Source: Rhodovulum adriaticum
Lineage (GTDB): Bacteria > Pseudomonadota > Alphaproteobacteria > Rhodobacterales > Rhodobacteraceae
Assembly (NCBI RefSeq): GCF_004345735.1
Contig: NZ_SLXL01000001.1
Location: 657,197-721,196 of the forward strand
Direction: 5' to 3'
Length of the DNA: 64,000 bases
Below are positions 34,658-44,443 of the stretch, piece by piece (within the stretch, counting starts at the first letter, position 1; each line of letters begins with the position of its first letter). Position numbers and translations under genes: made by a program. The notes under the pieces are model-generated. The model ran no database searches. It saw only the letters and a program-made list of their open reading frames with translations, and had not been told where the DNA came from.

Positions 34658-35350
34658 TCAGCCCAGATAGGCCCGCAGCGCCGGGGGCGGGTCGGCCAAC
34701 AGCGTGCCGGTGTCGCGCGGGGGCGCCACCCGGCCCCCATCCACCAACGCGGTGTCCTGCGCGATGGCGCGCGCATCGCCGGGGTCGTGGGTGACCATCA
34801 GTACGGTTGCCCCGGTTTCGTCGGCCAGTTCCGCCACCAGGCGCAGCATATCGGCCTTCAGCGCGGGGCCGAGCGCGGCAAAGGGTTCATCCAGCAGCAT
34901 CACCGGGCGGGCGCGCAACAGCATCCGCGCCAGCGCGACGCGGCTGCGTTGTCCACCCGACAGGGCGGCGGGTTTGCGGCGCTCCAGGTCTTGCAGGCCG
35001 ACGCGGTGCAGCGCGGCGGAAACGGCCGCGTGCTGGTCGGCAGACAGGCGCAGGTCGGGCCGCAGGCCCAGCCCGACATTCTGGGCAACGCTGAGGTGCG
35101 GGAACAGGTTGTTGTCCTGGAACAGCACCGAAACCGGGCGCGCGGCCGGGGGCAGGGGGGTGATATCGGTGCCCTGCCACAGGATGCGGCCGCTGTCGGG
35201 CGCCAGGAACCCGGCCACCGTGTCGATCAGCGTGGATTTCCCCGCACCCGATGGCCCCAGCAGGGCCACGATCCGCCCGGCGGGGACGGTGAAATCGGCG
35301 CTCAGGGAAAAGTCGCCCTGCCGGATGGTCACCTTGTCAAAGCGCAGCAT
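34658..35350 (-). CDS. thiQ: ThiQ, thiamine ABC transporter ATP-binding protein
   Basis: The 230-aa ATPase of the thiamine/TPP importer. Walker A GPSGAGKST (about 32-40), Q-loop region FQDNNLFPHL, signature LSGGQRSR (about 129-136) and Walker B VMLLDEP (about 149-155) are all present. It overlaps the thiP end by 14 bp, so the two are coupled. The thiB-thiP-thiQ order behind a TPP riboswitch fixes the substrate. Confidence 0.96.
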   Translation of the reverse strand: MLRFDKVTIRQGDFSLSADFTVPAGRIVALLGPSGAGKSTLIDTVAGFLAPDSGRILWQGTDITPLPPAARPVSVLFQDNNLFPHLSVAQNVGLGLRPDLRLSADQHAAVSAALHRVGLQDLERRKPAALSGGQRSRVALARMLLRARPVMLLDEPFAALGPALKADMLRLVAELADETGATVLMVTHDPGDARAIAQDTALVDGGRVAPPRDTGTLLADPPPALRAYLG

Positions 35351-36908
35351 TCACCCGCCCCCCGCGATCGAAGATCCAGAACAGCCCGAGGCTGAGCACC
35401 AGCAGCAGCAGCGCGGCGCCGGCGGCCTGCTCCATCCGGTAGGCGCCCATCAGGGCATAGAGCTGCAAGGGCAGCGTGGCCTGATCGGGGTCGGCGAACA
35501 GCGCGATCACCCCCAGGTCGCCCATCGACAGCGCCGCCGCCAGCCCCAGCACGAACCCCAGGGGACGGCGCAGCCGGGGCAGGGTGACCAGCCGCAGCCG
35601 GGCCAGCCCGCGCAGGCCCAGGCTGTCGGCCAGGCGGCCATGGCTGCGGGCGGCCTCTGCCACGGCGGGGGTCAGGGCGCGCAGGGCAAATGGCAGGCTC
35701 ATCGCGGCGTTGACCAGCGCGGTGACGGGCAGGGCCAGGGCCACCGGATTGGCGACGGGAAACAGCAGGATGAACAGCCCCGTGCCCATCACCAGCGGTG
35801 AGGCGGCGATCGCCAGCATGCCCGTCCCCTGCAGCGCCGCGCCGCGCGCCCCGCCCAGCCGTGTTGCGGCCAGCGCGATCGGCAGCGCCAGCCCCACGCA
35901 CAGCACGGCAGAGGCCAGCGCAACCGCCACCGAGCGCCCGGCCGCCTGCCAGACCGCGGGCGGCAGATCGGCCAGGCCGGGCAGGCCGCGAACCACGACA
36001 AGCATCAGTGGCACCATCAGGAACCCGGCGGCCAGCGACAGGACGGCGGCGTCCTGCAGCCGCAAGACGCTGCTATCGGCATCCCAGCGGGCCAGGGGCC
36101 TGTCCAGCCCGCCGGAAAACCCCGTCGGCAGCGCCGCGCCCAGGGCCAGCAGCGCCGCCGCCGCGCACAGCCCGAACTGGACCAGCGACAGCAGCGCCGC
36201 GCGGCCCAGGTCGAATTCGAACCGAAAGGCGTGGTAGATCGCCAGTTCCACGGTCGTCGCGCGCGGCCCGCCGCCCAGCGTCAGAACAACGGCAAAGCTG
36301 GTGATGCAGATCAGGAAGGTTACCAGAAAGGCGCCCGGCAGCACCTCGCGCAGCATCGGGCGTTCCAGCCGCCGGGCCACATCGCCGGGGCCAAAGCCCA
36401 GGGCAGCGGCCAGCCGGAACCGTTCCGAGGGGATTGCCAGCCAGCCTTGCAGGATCAGCCGGGTCGCCATGGGCAGGTTGAAGAAGACGTGCGCCAGCAC
36501 GACGCCGTGCAGCCCGTAGATGTTCACCGGCCCCAGCCCGAACGGGTCCAGCACGGCCGACAGCATCCCGTTGCGTCCGAACACCGCCAGCAGGCCCAGC
36601 ACGCCCACGATCACCGGCAGGATCAAAGGGGCGCCCAGCAGCGTAATCAACAGGCCCCGCCCCGGAAACCGGCGCCGGGCCAGCGCGCGGGCCACGGGGA
36701 TGGCCAGCAGGCAGCTCAGCCCCGCGGACAGCACCGCCTGGAGCAGCGAAAACCGGATCGCCGCCCAGTCGGCCGGGGACAGGCCGGTGCCGCCCTCGGC
36801 CCGCCAAGCAACCGCGCCCAGCGTGCCCAGGCTGAGCGCCAGCACCAGCGCCCCGGCGGCCAGCCCCAGCGGTAGGGCCGCCCCTAGCGGCTGAGCCCGT
36901 CGCGCCAT
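35337..36908 (-). CDS. thiP: ThiP, thiamine ABC transporter permease
   Basis: The 523-aa permease is a fused double domain, each half with about six helices and an EAA loop (near [13 protein letters not shown] and [12 protein letters not shown]). ATG 36908 (MARRAQPLG) gives the family length and overlaps the thiB end by 25 bp. It belongs to the riboswitch-controlled thiBPQ operon. Confidence 0.95.
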   Translation of the reverse strand: MARRAQPLGAALPLGLAAGALVLALSLGTLGAVAWRAEGGTGLSPADWAAIRFSLLQAVLSAGLSCLLAIPVARALARRRFPGRGLLITLLGAPLILPVIVGVLGLLAVFGRNGMLSAVLDPFGLGPVNIYGLHGVVLAHVFFNLPMATRLILQGWLAIPSERFRLAAALGFGPGDVARRLERPMLREVLPGAFLVTFLICITSFAVVLTLGGGPRATTVELAIYHAFRFEFDLGRAALLSLVQFGLCAAAALLALGAALPTGFSGGLDRPLARWDADSSVLRLQDAAVLSLAAGFLMVPLMLVVVRGLPGLADLPPAVWQAAGRSVAVALASAVLCVGLALPIALAATRLGGARGAALQGTGMLAIAASPLVMGTGLFILLFPVANPVALALPVTALVNAAMSLPFALRALTPAVAEAARSHGRLADSLGLRGLARLRLVTLPRLRRPLGFVLGLAAALSMGDLGVIALFADPDQATLPLQLYALMGAYRMEQAAGAALLLLVLSLGLFWIFDRGGRVNAAL

Positions 36909-37873
36909 TCGGCCAGTGCCGCGTCGCGGATTTGCGCGGCCTCCTGCGCGCTGTAGATCAGCGCGCGGTCGGGGGTAATCAGCGTGTCGAACCCGCCGGG
37001 CAACCCGCCCGCAGGCGTCACCGCCGGATACATCCAGTTGGTGGTGGGGATCACCGCCTGAAACGCGTCGCTCAGCATGAAGCGCAGGAAGGCGTCCGCC
37101 AGTTCTGGCTGATCGCTGGCGGCCAGCCGCCCGGCCACCTCGATCTGCATGTAATGCCCCTCGGCGAACGCGGCGGCGGCCTTGGTGTCGTCCTCTTCCG
37201 CGATCAGGTGATAGGCGGGCGAGGTGGTATAGGACAGGACCATGTCGGCCTCGCCATCCAGGAACAGGCCATAGGATTCCGACCAGCCCTTGGTGACGGT
37301 CAGCACATGGGGGGCCAGCCCCGCCCAGATGTCGGCCGCGTCTGCGCCATAGGCGGCCTTGACCCACAGCATCAGGCCCAGGCCGGGGGTGGAGGATCGC
37401 GGATCCTGGATCACCACCTTCAGGTCGTCGGGCGCGGCGATCAGGTCGGTGAAGCTGGCGGGCGGGGTTTCCAGCCGCGTCTTGTCATAGACAAAGGCGA
37501 AATAGCCCCAGTCATAGGGCAGAAAGGTGGGGTCGTCCCAGGCGACGGGCAGGTCGAAATCGGCGCTGATCCCGTGATCGGCGAACAGCCCGGTTTCACG
37601 GGCCGCCGCCGTCAGGTTCGTGTCCAGGCCCAGGACGATGTCGGCCTCGCTGCGCGAACCCTCCAGCTGCAGGCGCGACAGCAGCGCGGCGCCATCGCCA
37701 GCGCCCACGAATTTCAGATCGCAGTTGCAGGTTTCCTCGAACGCGGCCTCGATCTGCGGGCCGGGGCCCCAGTCGGCGACAAAGCTGTCATAGGTATAGA
37801 CCGTCAGGACGGGCGTGTCGGCCAGCGCGGGCGCGGCACACAGGGCGGCTGCGGCGATGATGGGAAGTTTCAT
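36884..37873 (-). CDS. thiB: ThiB, thiamine-binding periplasmic protein
   Basis: The 329-aa precursor has a signal peptide (about 1-18, ending ALA) and the family start [17 protein letters not shown]. Later regions ([22 protein letters not shown]) are typical of TbpA. A strong ribosome site, GGAGGAGGA, precedes the ATG. First gene of the operon, 52 bp downstream of a TPP riboswitch. Confidence 0.96.
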   Translation of the reverse strand: MKLPIIAAAALCAAPALADTPVLTVYTYDSFVADWGPGPQIEAAFEETCNCDLKFVGAGDGAALLSRLQLEGSRSEADIVLGLDTNLTAAARETGLFADHGISADFDLPVAWDDPTFLPYDWGYFAFVYDKTRLETPPASFTDLIAAPDDLKVVIQDPRSSTPGLGLMLWVKAAYGADAADIWAGLAPHVLTVTKGWSESYGLFLDGEADMVLSYTTSPAYHLIAEEDDTKAAAAFAEGHYMQIEVAGRLAASDQPELADAFLRFMLSDAFQAVIPTTNWMYPAVTPAGGLPGGFDTLITPDRALIYSAQEAAQIRDAALAEWRDGLSR

Positions 37874-37925
37874 GGTCCTCCTCCTTTGCAGGGGCGGACG
37901 GGCAAGGGTGCGGGGATGTCCTGCG

Positions 37926-38019
37926 ACCTTCCCTCCGCCGGTTCTAACCGGGTCAGGTTCGACGGGTTCGCGGGCCTGGCCCGCATCTCAGCCCTGTTCA
38001 GGGCACCCCGAGGTGACAG
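37926..38019 (-). promoter_or_regulatory. TPP riboswitch (THI element) controlling thiBPQ
   Basis: Read on the minus strand, the THI-box elements appear in order: CTCGGGGTGCC, the pyrimidine-sensor core GCTGAGAT, a variable arm, GAACCTGACC, and the closing GCGGAGGGA segment. The ribosome site of thiB follows, so control is probably by blocking translation or by termination when TPP is bound. Confidence 0.95.
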
Positions 38020-38110
38020 ACACCCTAGCCCCGCGCCCCGGCACGGGCAAGGGAAAGCGCTTGAGGGGCATCCGCCCGCCCGCTATGCCAAGGCCAAAGG
38101 AGTGCACCCC

Positions 38111-39211
38111 ATGAGCCTGAACACCTTCGGTCACCTGTTCCGCGTCACCACATGGGGCGAAAGCCACGGGCCCGCCCTGGGCGCCACGGTGGACGGTTGC
38201 CCGCCGGGGGTGCCCGTGGACGCGGGGCAGTTGCAGGAATGGCTGGACCGCCGCAAACCGGGGCAGAGCCGGTTCACCACCCAGCGGCAGGAACCCGATG
38301 CGGTGGAAATCCTGTCTGGCGTGTTCCAGGGGCAGACCACCGGCACGCCGATTCAGTTGATGATCCGCAACACCGACCAGCGGTCCAAGGATTACAGCGA
38401 GATCGCGGAAAAGTTCCGCCCCGGCCATGCCGACATCACCTACTGGCAGAAATACGGCATCCGCGACTATCGCGGGGGCGGGCGATCCTCGGCCCGTGAA
38501 ACGGCGGCCCGGGTGGCCGCAGGGGGCGTGGCGCGCGCGGCCCTGGGACTGCTGGCGCCGGGAATTCAGATCACCGGCTACATGGTGCAGATCGGCCCGC
38601 ATCGCATCGACCGGGCGCGTTTCGATTGGGATGAGATTGCGCGTAACCCGTTCTGGGTGCCCGATGCGCAGGCGGCGTCGGATTGGGCTACGTATCTGGA
38701 CGGTCTGCGCAAATCGGGCGATTCCGTCGGCGCCGTGGTCGAGGTGGCCGCGCGCGGCGTGCCCGCCGGGCTGGGCGCCCCGATCTACGGCAAGCTGGAC
38801 ACCGACCTGGCCGCCGCGATGATGAGCATCAATGCCGTAAAGGGGGTGGAGATCGGCGAGGGGATGGCCGCAGCCACCCTGACCGGCAGCGAAAATGCTG
38901 ACGAAATCACCATGGGCCCGGATGGGCCGGTCTATTCCTCCAACCACGCGGGCGGTATCCTGGGCGGCATTTCTACCGGGCAGGACGTTGTGGTCCGCTT
39001 CGCGGTAAAGCCGACCTCGTCCATTCTGACGCCACGCCGCACGATCACCAAATCGGGCGAGGATACGGAAATCGTCACCAAGGGCCGCCACGATCCCTGC
39101 GTCGGCATCCGCGCCGTGCCCGTGGCCGAGGCGATGGCCGCCTGCGTGATCCTGGACCATTGGCTGCTGCATCGCGGGCAGGTGGGGGAAAACAGGGGGC
39201 AGATCGGCTAA
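38111..39211 (+). CDS. aroC: AroC, chorismate synthase
   Basis: The last shikimate-pathway step: FMN-dependent conversion of EPSP to chorismate. The 366-aa product has the three family signatures: GESHG (about 15-19), [19 protein letters not shown] (about 122-140) and [20 protein letters not shown] (about 325-345). The gene begins at ATG 38111; the open frame upstream is an antisense shadow of thiB. It ends next to a lower-GC insert on the opposite strand, whose stop overlaps the aroC stop by 4 bp. Confidence 0.98.
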   Translation: MSLNTFGHLFRVTTWGESHGPALGATVDGCPPGVPVDAGQLQEWLDRRKPGQSRFTTQRQEPDAVEILSGVFQGQTTGTPIQLMIRNTDQRSKDYSEIAEKFRPGHADITYWQKYGIRDYRGGGRSSARETAARVAAGGVARAALGLLAPGIQITGYMVQIGPHRIDRARFDWDEIARNPFWVPDAQAASDWATYLDGLRKSGDSVGAVVEVAARGVPAGLGAPIYGKLDTDLAAAMMSINAVKGVEIGEGMAAATLTGSENADEITMGPDGPVYSSNHAGGILGGISTGQDVVVRFAVKPTSSILTPRRTITKSGEDTEIVTKGRHDPCVGIRAVPVAEAMAACVILDHWLLHRGQVGENRGQIG

Positions 39212-39669
39212 CGAAGCTTCAACACCACGAAGGCCGCAAAGGCGCGGCGGTCGGACTTCGGCACCCTTTTGAAAGCGGCAATTGCCTCTTCCACACGCGC
39301 GATCAGAATTAACACCTCGCTACGTGTGAATTTCGAACAAGGATCGTAGTCAGCTCGATGCCGCGCATCCTGTGCCTCGATGAAAAGCGCTGCGAAATCT
39401 TCTACATCCTTTGGAAAACGCTTTATCTTCCCGTTCGTGCACTGGTTCTTGGCCTGCCTGTGTTCGATCGCACGGTAGGTCTGCAGCCATGCCGGTTGCG
39501 AGCGTGCCGCCTTGGTCGTGCCGATCAGCATGTCGGCCGCATTTCGGCACATGGCATGGAAGATGGCATAATATGCGGTACTGACCGCGCGTTTCAGATC
39601 GGCCTGTCTCGGCTTGCCGGTCCCACGTGCCAATCTGCGCGCGGTGGAAATCAGGTCGACCGGGTTCAG
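39208..39669 (-). CDS. HEPN-domain protein, probable toxin-like or RNase partner
   Basis: A 153-aa helical protein with a UPF0332/HEPN-like pattern: [10 protein letters not shown], then [14 protein letters not shown] (about 27-40), and a later [10 protein letters not shown] (about 106-115) that would hold the conserved Arg and Tyr region. Homologous sequence begins [10 protein letters not shown], but no ATG is there; CTG 39669 forms a CTGA overlap with the upstream gene, while the first usual start, TTG 39633, would cut 12 conserved residues. The insert is clearly lower in GC than its neighbours. RNA cleavage is a family possibility, not shown here. Confidence 0.65.
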   Translation of the reverse strand: MNPVDLISTARRLARGTGKPRQADLKRAVSTAYYAIFHAMCRNAADMLIGTTKAARSQPAWLQTYRAIEHRQAKNQCTNGKIKRFPKDVEDFAALFIEAQDARHRADYDPCSKFTRSEVLILIARVEEAIAAFKRVPKSDRRAFAAFVVLKLR

Positions 39670-39956
39670 GCTGCGGCCCCTTCGAAGTCAGCCTTGGAAA
39701 CGAAGCGCGTATAGGGAAAGCGATCCTCTCCCATATCGAACAGCCTTGTGCGAAGGTGCCGAGTAATACTGGACAGGCGCGAGGCGTCCAAGTCCTTGAT
39801 ATCCGCATCAAAGACAACGTTCACAAAGAAGACACGATCACCGTCGTGATCTTCGCCCTCTTCGACATCGACGCGCACGATGTTCACGCCCGCGAAACGC
39901 TTACGCACAACGTCCTCAATTGCGTTTTCGATGTCCGCCATCAGGTTCACCGCCAT
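39666..39956 (-). CDS. Small acidic protein paired with the HEPN gene, unknown function
   Basis: A 96-aa protein with an N-terminal helix (DIENAIEDVVRKRF), a beta-rich centre with GEDHDGDRVFFVNVVF and a helical end (RLSSITRHLRTRLF). It lacks the GSxxxxDxD motif of MNT nucleotidyltransferases, so the pair is not a classical MNT-HEPN module. A second ATG at 39941 may be the true start, since GGTGA lies before it. It overlaps the HEPN start, so the two are translated together. An antitoxin or partner role is an inference from this arrangement. Confidence 0.65.
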   Translation of the reverse strand: MAVNLMADIENAIEDVVRKRFAGVNIVRVDVEEGEDHDGDRVFFVNVVFDADIKDLDASRLSSITRHLRTRLFDMGEDRFPYTRFVSKADFEGAAA

Positions 39957-40015
39957 TACGTGGTTGTCTAGACGTTACTTTATGTGGCGGCAGTTGTGAA
40001 TCCCTCAACGGCGCA

Positions 40016-40900
40016 TCACCGCGCTGTGACATCCCGCGCCTGTTTCGACAACTGCACCGCCAGGATGCCGGCCATGATGATGGCGACGCCCGCCACGTCC
40101 CATGGTCCCAGCCGTTCGCCCAGCAGCAGCGCGGCGATGCCGACCCCGAAGAACGGGCTGAGGAAGTGGAAGGTTGCCGCGCGCACCGCGCCGATCCGGC
40201 GCACCAGCAGGAACCAGATCAGCGTGGCGATCAGGCCGGGGAAAAGGGTGGTATAGGCAAAGGCGGCGATCAGCTTGGCGCTCCACGTCACCTCCCACGC
40301 CTCGCCCGCGACCAGCGCGGCCAGCCCCAGGGCCGCGGCCCCCAGCAGCATCTGCAACCCCACGATCATCAGCACATTCCCGCCAGAGGATGCCCCGCGC
40401 ACCGACAGCGTTGCCGCCGTCAGCGCAAAGACCGCGACGATGCACAGCACCAGCCCGTACAGGTCCACGCCGCCGGTGATGCGGGTGCCCATGATCAGCG
40501 CGACCCCGGCAAAACCCACCACCAGCCCCAGCACGCCCAGCGGGCGCACCCGTTCGCCCAGCACGATCCAGCCGAACAGGGCCACCAACAGCGGCATGGT
40601 GGACGCGATGATCGAGGCCATAGAGGCCTCCAGCGTCTGCATGGCGACGAAGTTCAGGCCCAGATACAGCCCGTTCTGGCTGATCCCGAAGATCGCCGTC
40701 GCGCGCCATTGTGCGCGGGTCAGCCGCCAGCTTTGCCCCAGAGCCAATGCGATGCCCACGCCCAGCAGGCCGGAAATCAGGAACCGCAGGGCCAGCGCGG
40801 TCAGCGGCGGGGCATCGGCCACGATGATCCGCGCCGAGGTAAAGGCCGAGGCCCAGATGAAGGCAAAGGCCAGCCCCATCGCCAGCGCGCGAAAATCCAT
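40016..40900 (-). CDS. EamA-family (DMT) membrane transporter
   Basis: A 294-aa protein with ten predicted helices in two EamA repeats (about 8-135 and 145-280). The second repeat shows LSPFFGVGIAALLLGERLGPWD, a family hallmark. Substrate unknown; DMT exporters carry amino acids, purines or drugs. I chose ATG 40900 (MDFRALAMG) over an earlier frame extension. Confidence 0.92.
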   Translation of the reverse strand: MDFRALAMGLAFAFIWASAFTSARIIVADAPPLTALALRFLISGLLGVGIALALGQSWRLTRAQWRATAIFGISQNGLYLGLNFVAMQTLEASMASIIASTMPLLVALFGWIVLGERVRPLGVLGLVVGFAGVALIMGTRITGGVDLYGLVLCIVAVFALTAATLSVRGASSGGNVLMIVGLQMLLGAAALGLAALVAGEAWEVTWSAKLIAAFAYTTLFPGLIATLIWFLLVRRIGAVRAATFHFLSPFFGVGIAALLLGERLGPWDVAGVAIIMAGILAVQLSKQARDVTAR

Positions 40901-40966
40901 GTGACCTCTCAAAGAAAAGGGCCGCCCCACGGCGACCCTAAAAGAATGCCGATCCTGACGGAAGGC

Positions 40967-41254
40967 TTAGCCGTTGACGCTGTCCTTCAGCGCCTTGGCG
41001 ATGGTCATCTTGACCACCTTGTCGGCCTCTTTCTTGAACTGCTCGCCGGTGGCGGGGTTGCGCACCATACGCTCGGGGCGTTCGCGGCAGTAAATCTTGC
41101 CCACGCCCGGCAGGGTGACAGCGCCGCCGGCCGACACTTCGCGGGTGATGATGGCGGTGATCGCATCCAGCGCCGCGCCTGCGGCCTTCTTGTCGGCGCC
41201 CATTTCCTCGGCCAGGGCGGCGACCAGTTGCGTCTTGGTCATCGGTTTTGCCAT
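40967..41254 (-). CDS. HU-family DNA-binding protein
   Basis: A 95-aa nucleoid protein. The helical N-terminus (TKTQLVAALAEEMG) and the DNA-binding beta arm region with GVGKIYCRERPERMVRNPATGE (about 50-71) match HU/IHF; the arm contains RNPATG. It bends DNA as a dimer. Sequence divergence from the usual HU (IYCRERPERMV) suggests a second HU type rather than the main HupB. Confidence 0.93.
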   Translation of the reverse strand: MAKPMTKTQLVAALAEEMGADKKAAGAALDAITAIITREVSAGGAVTLPGVGKIYCRERPERMVRNPATGEQFKKEADKVVKMTIAKALKDSVNG

Positions 41255-41405
41255 ATGTCCTCTCCTCGTTCGCGCCCAGTTCTGGGGCTTTATCGGACGG
41301 AGTAAACGTTATCTTGGGGGCACACACAACGATTTGTGGGCAAAAACGCGCGTTTTCCTAAGTTTTTGTGGCCAGATTCCCGCAATTTCCGCCGATGGCG
41401 GGCCG

Positions 41406-42890
41406 TCACAGGAACGCGGTTTCCTCGAAACTGCGCAGTTTCCGGCTGTGAATCCGTTCCAGCGGCATGTCGCGCAGCCGCTCCATCGCGCGGATGCCGA
41501 TGGCCAGATGGCGTGCGACCTGCGTCTTGTAGAAGTCGCTGGCCATGCCCGGCAACTTCAACTCGCCATGCAGGGGCTTGTCAGACACGCACAACAGGGT
41601 GCCATAGGGCACGCGAAAGCGAAAGCCGTTGGCCGCGATGGTCGCGCTTTCCATGTCCAGCGCGATGGCGCGTGACTGGCTCAGGCGTTGCACCGGGCCG
41701 GATTGGTCGCGCAGTTCCCAGTTGCGGTTGTCGATGGTGGCCACCGTGCCCGTGCGCATGATGCGCTTCAGTTCGAACCCCTCCAGTTGGGTGGTTTCGG
41801 CCACGGCCTCGGCCAGGGCGACCTGGATTTCCGCCAGGGCCGGGATCGGCACCCAGACGGGCAGGTCGTCGTCCAGCACGTGATCCTCGCGCAGATAGGC
41901 GTGGGCCAGCACGAAATCGCCCAGCCGCTGGGAATTGCGCAGCCCCGCGCAGTGGCCGACCATCAGCCAGGCATGGGGGCGCAGCACCGCGATATGGTCC
42001 GTTGCGGTTTTCGCGTTCGACGGGCCGACGCCGATATTGACCAGGCTGATGCCCTGCCCGTCCGCGCGTTTCAGGTGATAGCTGGGCATCTGCGGCAGCT
42101 TGGCCGGTGCGGTCAGGGGGGCCTTGGGATCTGTGATCTCGACATCGCCGGGGCCGACCAGCATGGTATAGCCGCTGTTCGGGTCGGCCAGGGCGGCGCG
42201 GGCATAGCCCTCGAATTCTTCGACGTAGAACTGGTAGTTGGTGAACAGCACATGGTTCTGGAAATGCGCGGGGTCGGTCGCGGTGTAGTGCGCCAGCCGG
42301 GCCAGGGAATAATCCACCCGCTGCGCGGTAAAGGGGGCCAGCGGCCGCGGCGCGCCCTCTGGCAAGCTGAGCGTGCCGTTCATGATGTCATCGTTTGTGG
42401 CGCCCAGGTCGGGCACGTCGAACAGGTCGCGCAGGGGGATGTCCAGCGCGCCCTCTTGCGGCACGTTCAGCCCGCCGGCCCCGGCCACCGCGAAATGCAG
42501 CGGGATCGGCGTCTGGGACGGGCCGATCTGCACCGGCTGTCCGTGGTTTTCCACCAGCAGGCCGATCTGTTGGCGCAGGTAATTTGCAAACAGGTCGGGC
42601 CGCGTCACCGTGGCAGCATAGATACCCGGTTCGGCGACATGGCCAAAGCTGAGTCGGCTGTCCACCTGCGCGTGGGTCGCGGTGGCAAAGCGGACCTCTG
42701 GGTAAAAGGCGCGGAACCGGGCGCCGACCGGGCCACCGCGCAGGATGTCGGAAAAGCGGGTGCGCAGGAACTGGACGGAGGTGCGGTAAAGCTCTTCCAG
42801 GTGCTCCACCGCCGCGGCCGGGTCGGTAAAGGCCAACGGCTCGGGCAGGTCCGGTGTCTGGATGGGGCGGTGCTGGTCCGCGATCTGCAT
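41406..42890 (-). CDS. amn: AMP nucleosidase
   Basis: Hydrolyses AMP to adenine and ribose 5-phosphate. The 494-aa product has the Amn N-terminal domain (about 1-180) and a C-terminal nucleoside-phosphorylase fold with NIGVGPSNAKTATDHIAVLRP and MVGHCAGLR (about 310-320). The catalytic-site region DMESATIAANGFRFRVPYG (about 425-443) is clear. Length is the family norm. Confidence 0.95.
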   Translation of the reverse strand: MQIADQHRPIQTPDLPEPLAFTDPAAAVEHLEELYRTSVQFLRTRFSDILRGGPVGARFRAFYPEVRFATATHAQVDSRLSFGHVAEPGIYAATVTRPDLFANYLRQQIGLLVENHGQPVQIGPSQTPIPLHFAVAGAGGLNVPQEGALDIPLRDLFDVPDLGATNDDIMNGTLSLPEGAPRPLAPFTAQRVDYSLARLAHYTATDPAHFQNHVLFTNYQFYVEEFEGYARAALADPNSGYTMLVGPGDVEITDPKAPLTAPAKLPQMPSYHLKRADGQGISLVNIGVGPSNAKTATDHIAVLRPHAWLMVGHCAGLRNSQRLGDFVLAHAYLREDHVLDDDLPVWVPIPALAEIQVALAEAVAETTQLEGFELKRIMRTGTVATIDNRNWELRDQSGPVQRLSQSRAIALDMESATIAANGFRFRVPYGTLLCVSDKPLHGELKLPGMASDFYKTQVARHLAIGIRAMERLRDMPLERIHSRKLRSFEETAFL

Positions 42891-42999
42891 GCAAGGCTCC
42901 CTTCGCTGACGCGCCTTTCTAATGTGCGCTATCGGCCAATCGGTTCAAGACCGCACGGCGCATCTTGCACAACTGGACCGTGAGGGCGATCTAGGGGGC

Positions 43000-43857
43000 A
43001 TGACACATGTTCTTCTTTCGATCGGCCATGGGTATTCCGCGCGCGCACTGGTTCGGCTGTTGGGGTCGGACTGGCGCGTGATCGGCACCACCCGCAGCGC
43101 CGAGAACGCCGCCCCCCTGCAAGCCGAGGGTGTGGAACCCATGATCTGGCCCGGCGGCGACCTGTCGCCCGCGCTGGAGCAGGCCACCCATGTCCTGAGT
43201 TCCGTTCCCCCCGGCCCGGAGGGCGATCCGGTGGTGGCCGCGCTTGGCCCGGCGCTGCGCGCCGCGCCCAACCTGCGTTGGGTCGGCTACCTGTCCACGA
43301 CCGGGGTTTACGGCGATCATGCCGGTGGCTGGGTGTCAGAGGATACCCCCTGCACCCCGGGCACCGCGCGCGGCCATGCCCGTGTGGCGGCCGAACGAGC
43401 CTGGGCCGATCTGGGTCTGCCGCTGCACATCTTTCGCCTGGCGGGGATCTACGGGCCGGGCCGGGCGCCGTTTGACCGTATCCGCGATGGCAGCGCGCAG
43501 CGTGTGATCAAACCGGGGCAGGTGTTTTCCCGCATCCATGTGGATGACATCGCGCAGGTTCTGGCGGCCTCGATCGCGGCACCCAATCCCGGCGCGGTCT
43601 ACAACCTGGGCGATGACTACCCCGCGCCGCCGCAGGACGTGACGGCCTTTGCCGCCGAATTGCTGGGCCTGCCCCTGCCGCCCGAGGTCGATTTCGATAC
43701 GGCAGATCTGGGCCCGATGGCCCGCAGCTTTTATTCCGAGTCCAAGCGCGTGGCCAACGACCGCATCAAGCGAGAGTTGGGCGTGCGTCTGCGCCATCCC
43801 GATTACCGCGCGGGCCTGGCCGCGACACTGGCGGCCGAGGGCCGGGGCGATGGATGA
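43000..43857 (+). CDS. SDR/NAD-dependent epimerase-like protein
   Basis: A 285-aa Rossmann-fold protein. The N-terminal nucleotide site reads LSIGHGYSARALVRLL, and the YSSTGVYGD-type region is LSTTGVYGDHAGGWVSE. The usual active-site Tyr-x3-Lys is not evident, so it may be an atypical reductase (YeeZ-like). ATG 43000 was chosen because the fold starts there. It overlaps exoD by 8 bp. Confidence 0.85.
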   Translation: MTHVLLSIGHGYSARALVRLLGSDWRVIGTTRSAENAAPLQAEGVEPMIWPGGDLSPALEQATHVLSSVPPGPEGDPVVAALGPALRAAPNLRWVGYLSTTGVYGDHAGGWVSEDTPCTPGTARGHARVAAERAWADLGLPLHIFRLAGIYGPGRAPFDRIRDGSAQRVIKPGQVFSRIHVDDIAQVLAASIAAPNPGAVYNLGDDYPAPPQDVTAFAAELLGLPLPPEVDFDTADLGPMARSFYSESKRVANDRIKRELGVRLRHPDYRAGLAATLAAEGRGDG

Positions 43858-44443
43858 CCGGCCGGCAGCGCCCGAATCGCTGACGGTCAACGCGGTGCTG
43901 GACCGGCTGGTCGCCAGCATTCAGGGCGAGCGCGTCAGCGTGGCCGAAATCGTCGCCGGGCTTGGCGAACGGTCCTTTGCGCCGCTGTTGCTGCTGCCCG
44001 CGCTGATCCTGGTGTCGCCGGTTTCGTCGATCCCGGGCATGCCGACGATGGGGGCGCTGATCATGGCGCTGGTTTCCGCGCAGATGCTGGTGGGCCGTTC
44101 CAGCCTGTGGCTGCCCCGGCGGTTGGCGCGCCGCAGCATCGCGGCCGACCGGATGTGCCGCGCGGTCAAGTGGCTGCGCCGCCCCGCGGGCTGGATCGAC
44201 CGGCATGTGCGCCCGCGCCTGGTTCACCTGGCGCGCCGCCCGCTCAGCCATGTTGCGCTGTTGACCTGCCTGGGTGTGACCCTGGTCATGCCGCTGATGG
44301 AATTCGTGCCAATGCTGGCCACGGTGGCGGCCACCGCGATCACGCTGTTCGCCATCGGGCTGATGACCCTGGACGGGGCCTATATCATTGCGGGCTACGC
44401 CTTTGTCGGGGTCGGCGTGGCGCTGGCGGGGGTGTTTTTCTAG
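43850..44443 (+). CDS. ExoD-family membrane protein
   Basis: A 197-aa protein of the ExoD (exopolysaccharide synthesis) family with four or so helices, including [22 protein letters not shown] (about 42-63, split by a PG turn) and a C-terminal hydrophobic hairpin. The ATG lies 8 bp inside the preceding gene. Its stop overlaps the stop of dxs on the other strand. The molecular role is unknown; rhizobial exoD mutants are alkali sensitive. Confidence 0.88.
   Translation: MDDRPAAPESLTVNAVLDRLVASIQGERVSVAEIVAGLGERSFAPLLLLPALILVSPVSSIPGMPTMGALIMALVSAQMLVGRSSLWLPRRLARRSIAADRMCRAVKWLRRPAGWIDRHVRPRLVHLARRPLSHVALLTCLGVTLVMPLMEFVPMLATVAATAITLFAIGLMTLDGAYIIAGYAFVGVGVALAGVFF

Noticed and set aside
39208..39956. 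Calling the pair a classical MNT-HEPN toxin-antitoxin system
   Set aside because: The small partner lacks the GSxxxxDxD nucleotidyltransferase motif.
41350..41400. AAAACGCGCGTTTT palindrome near 41345 as the amn terminator
   Set aside because: The stem is only about five base pairs and lies between divergent functions, so support is too weak.
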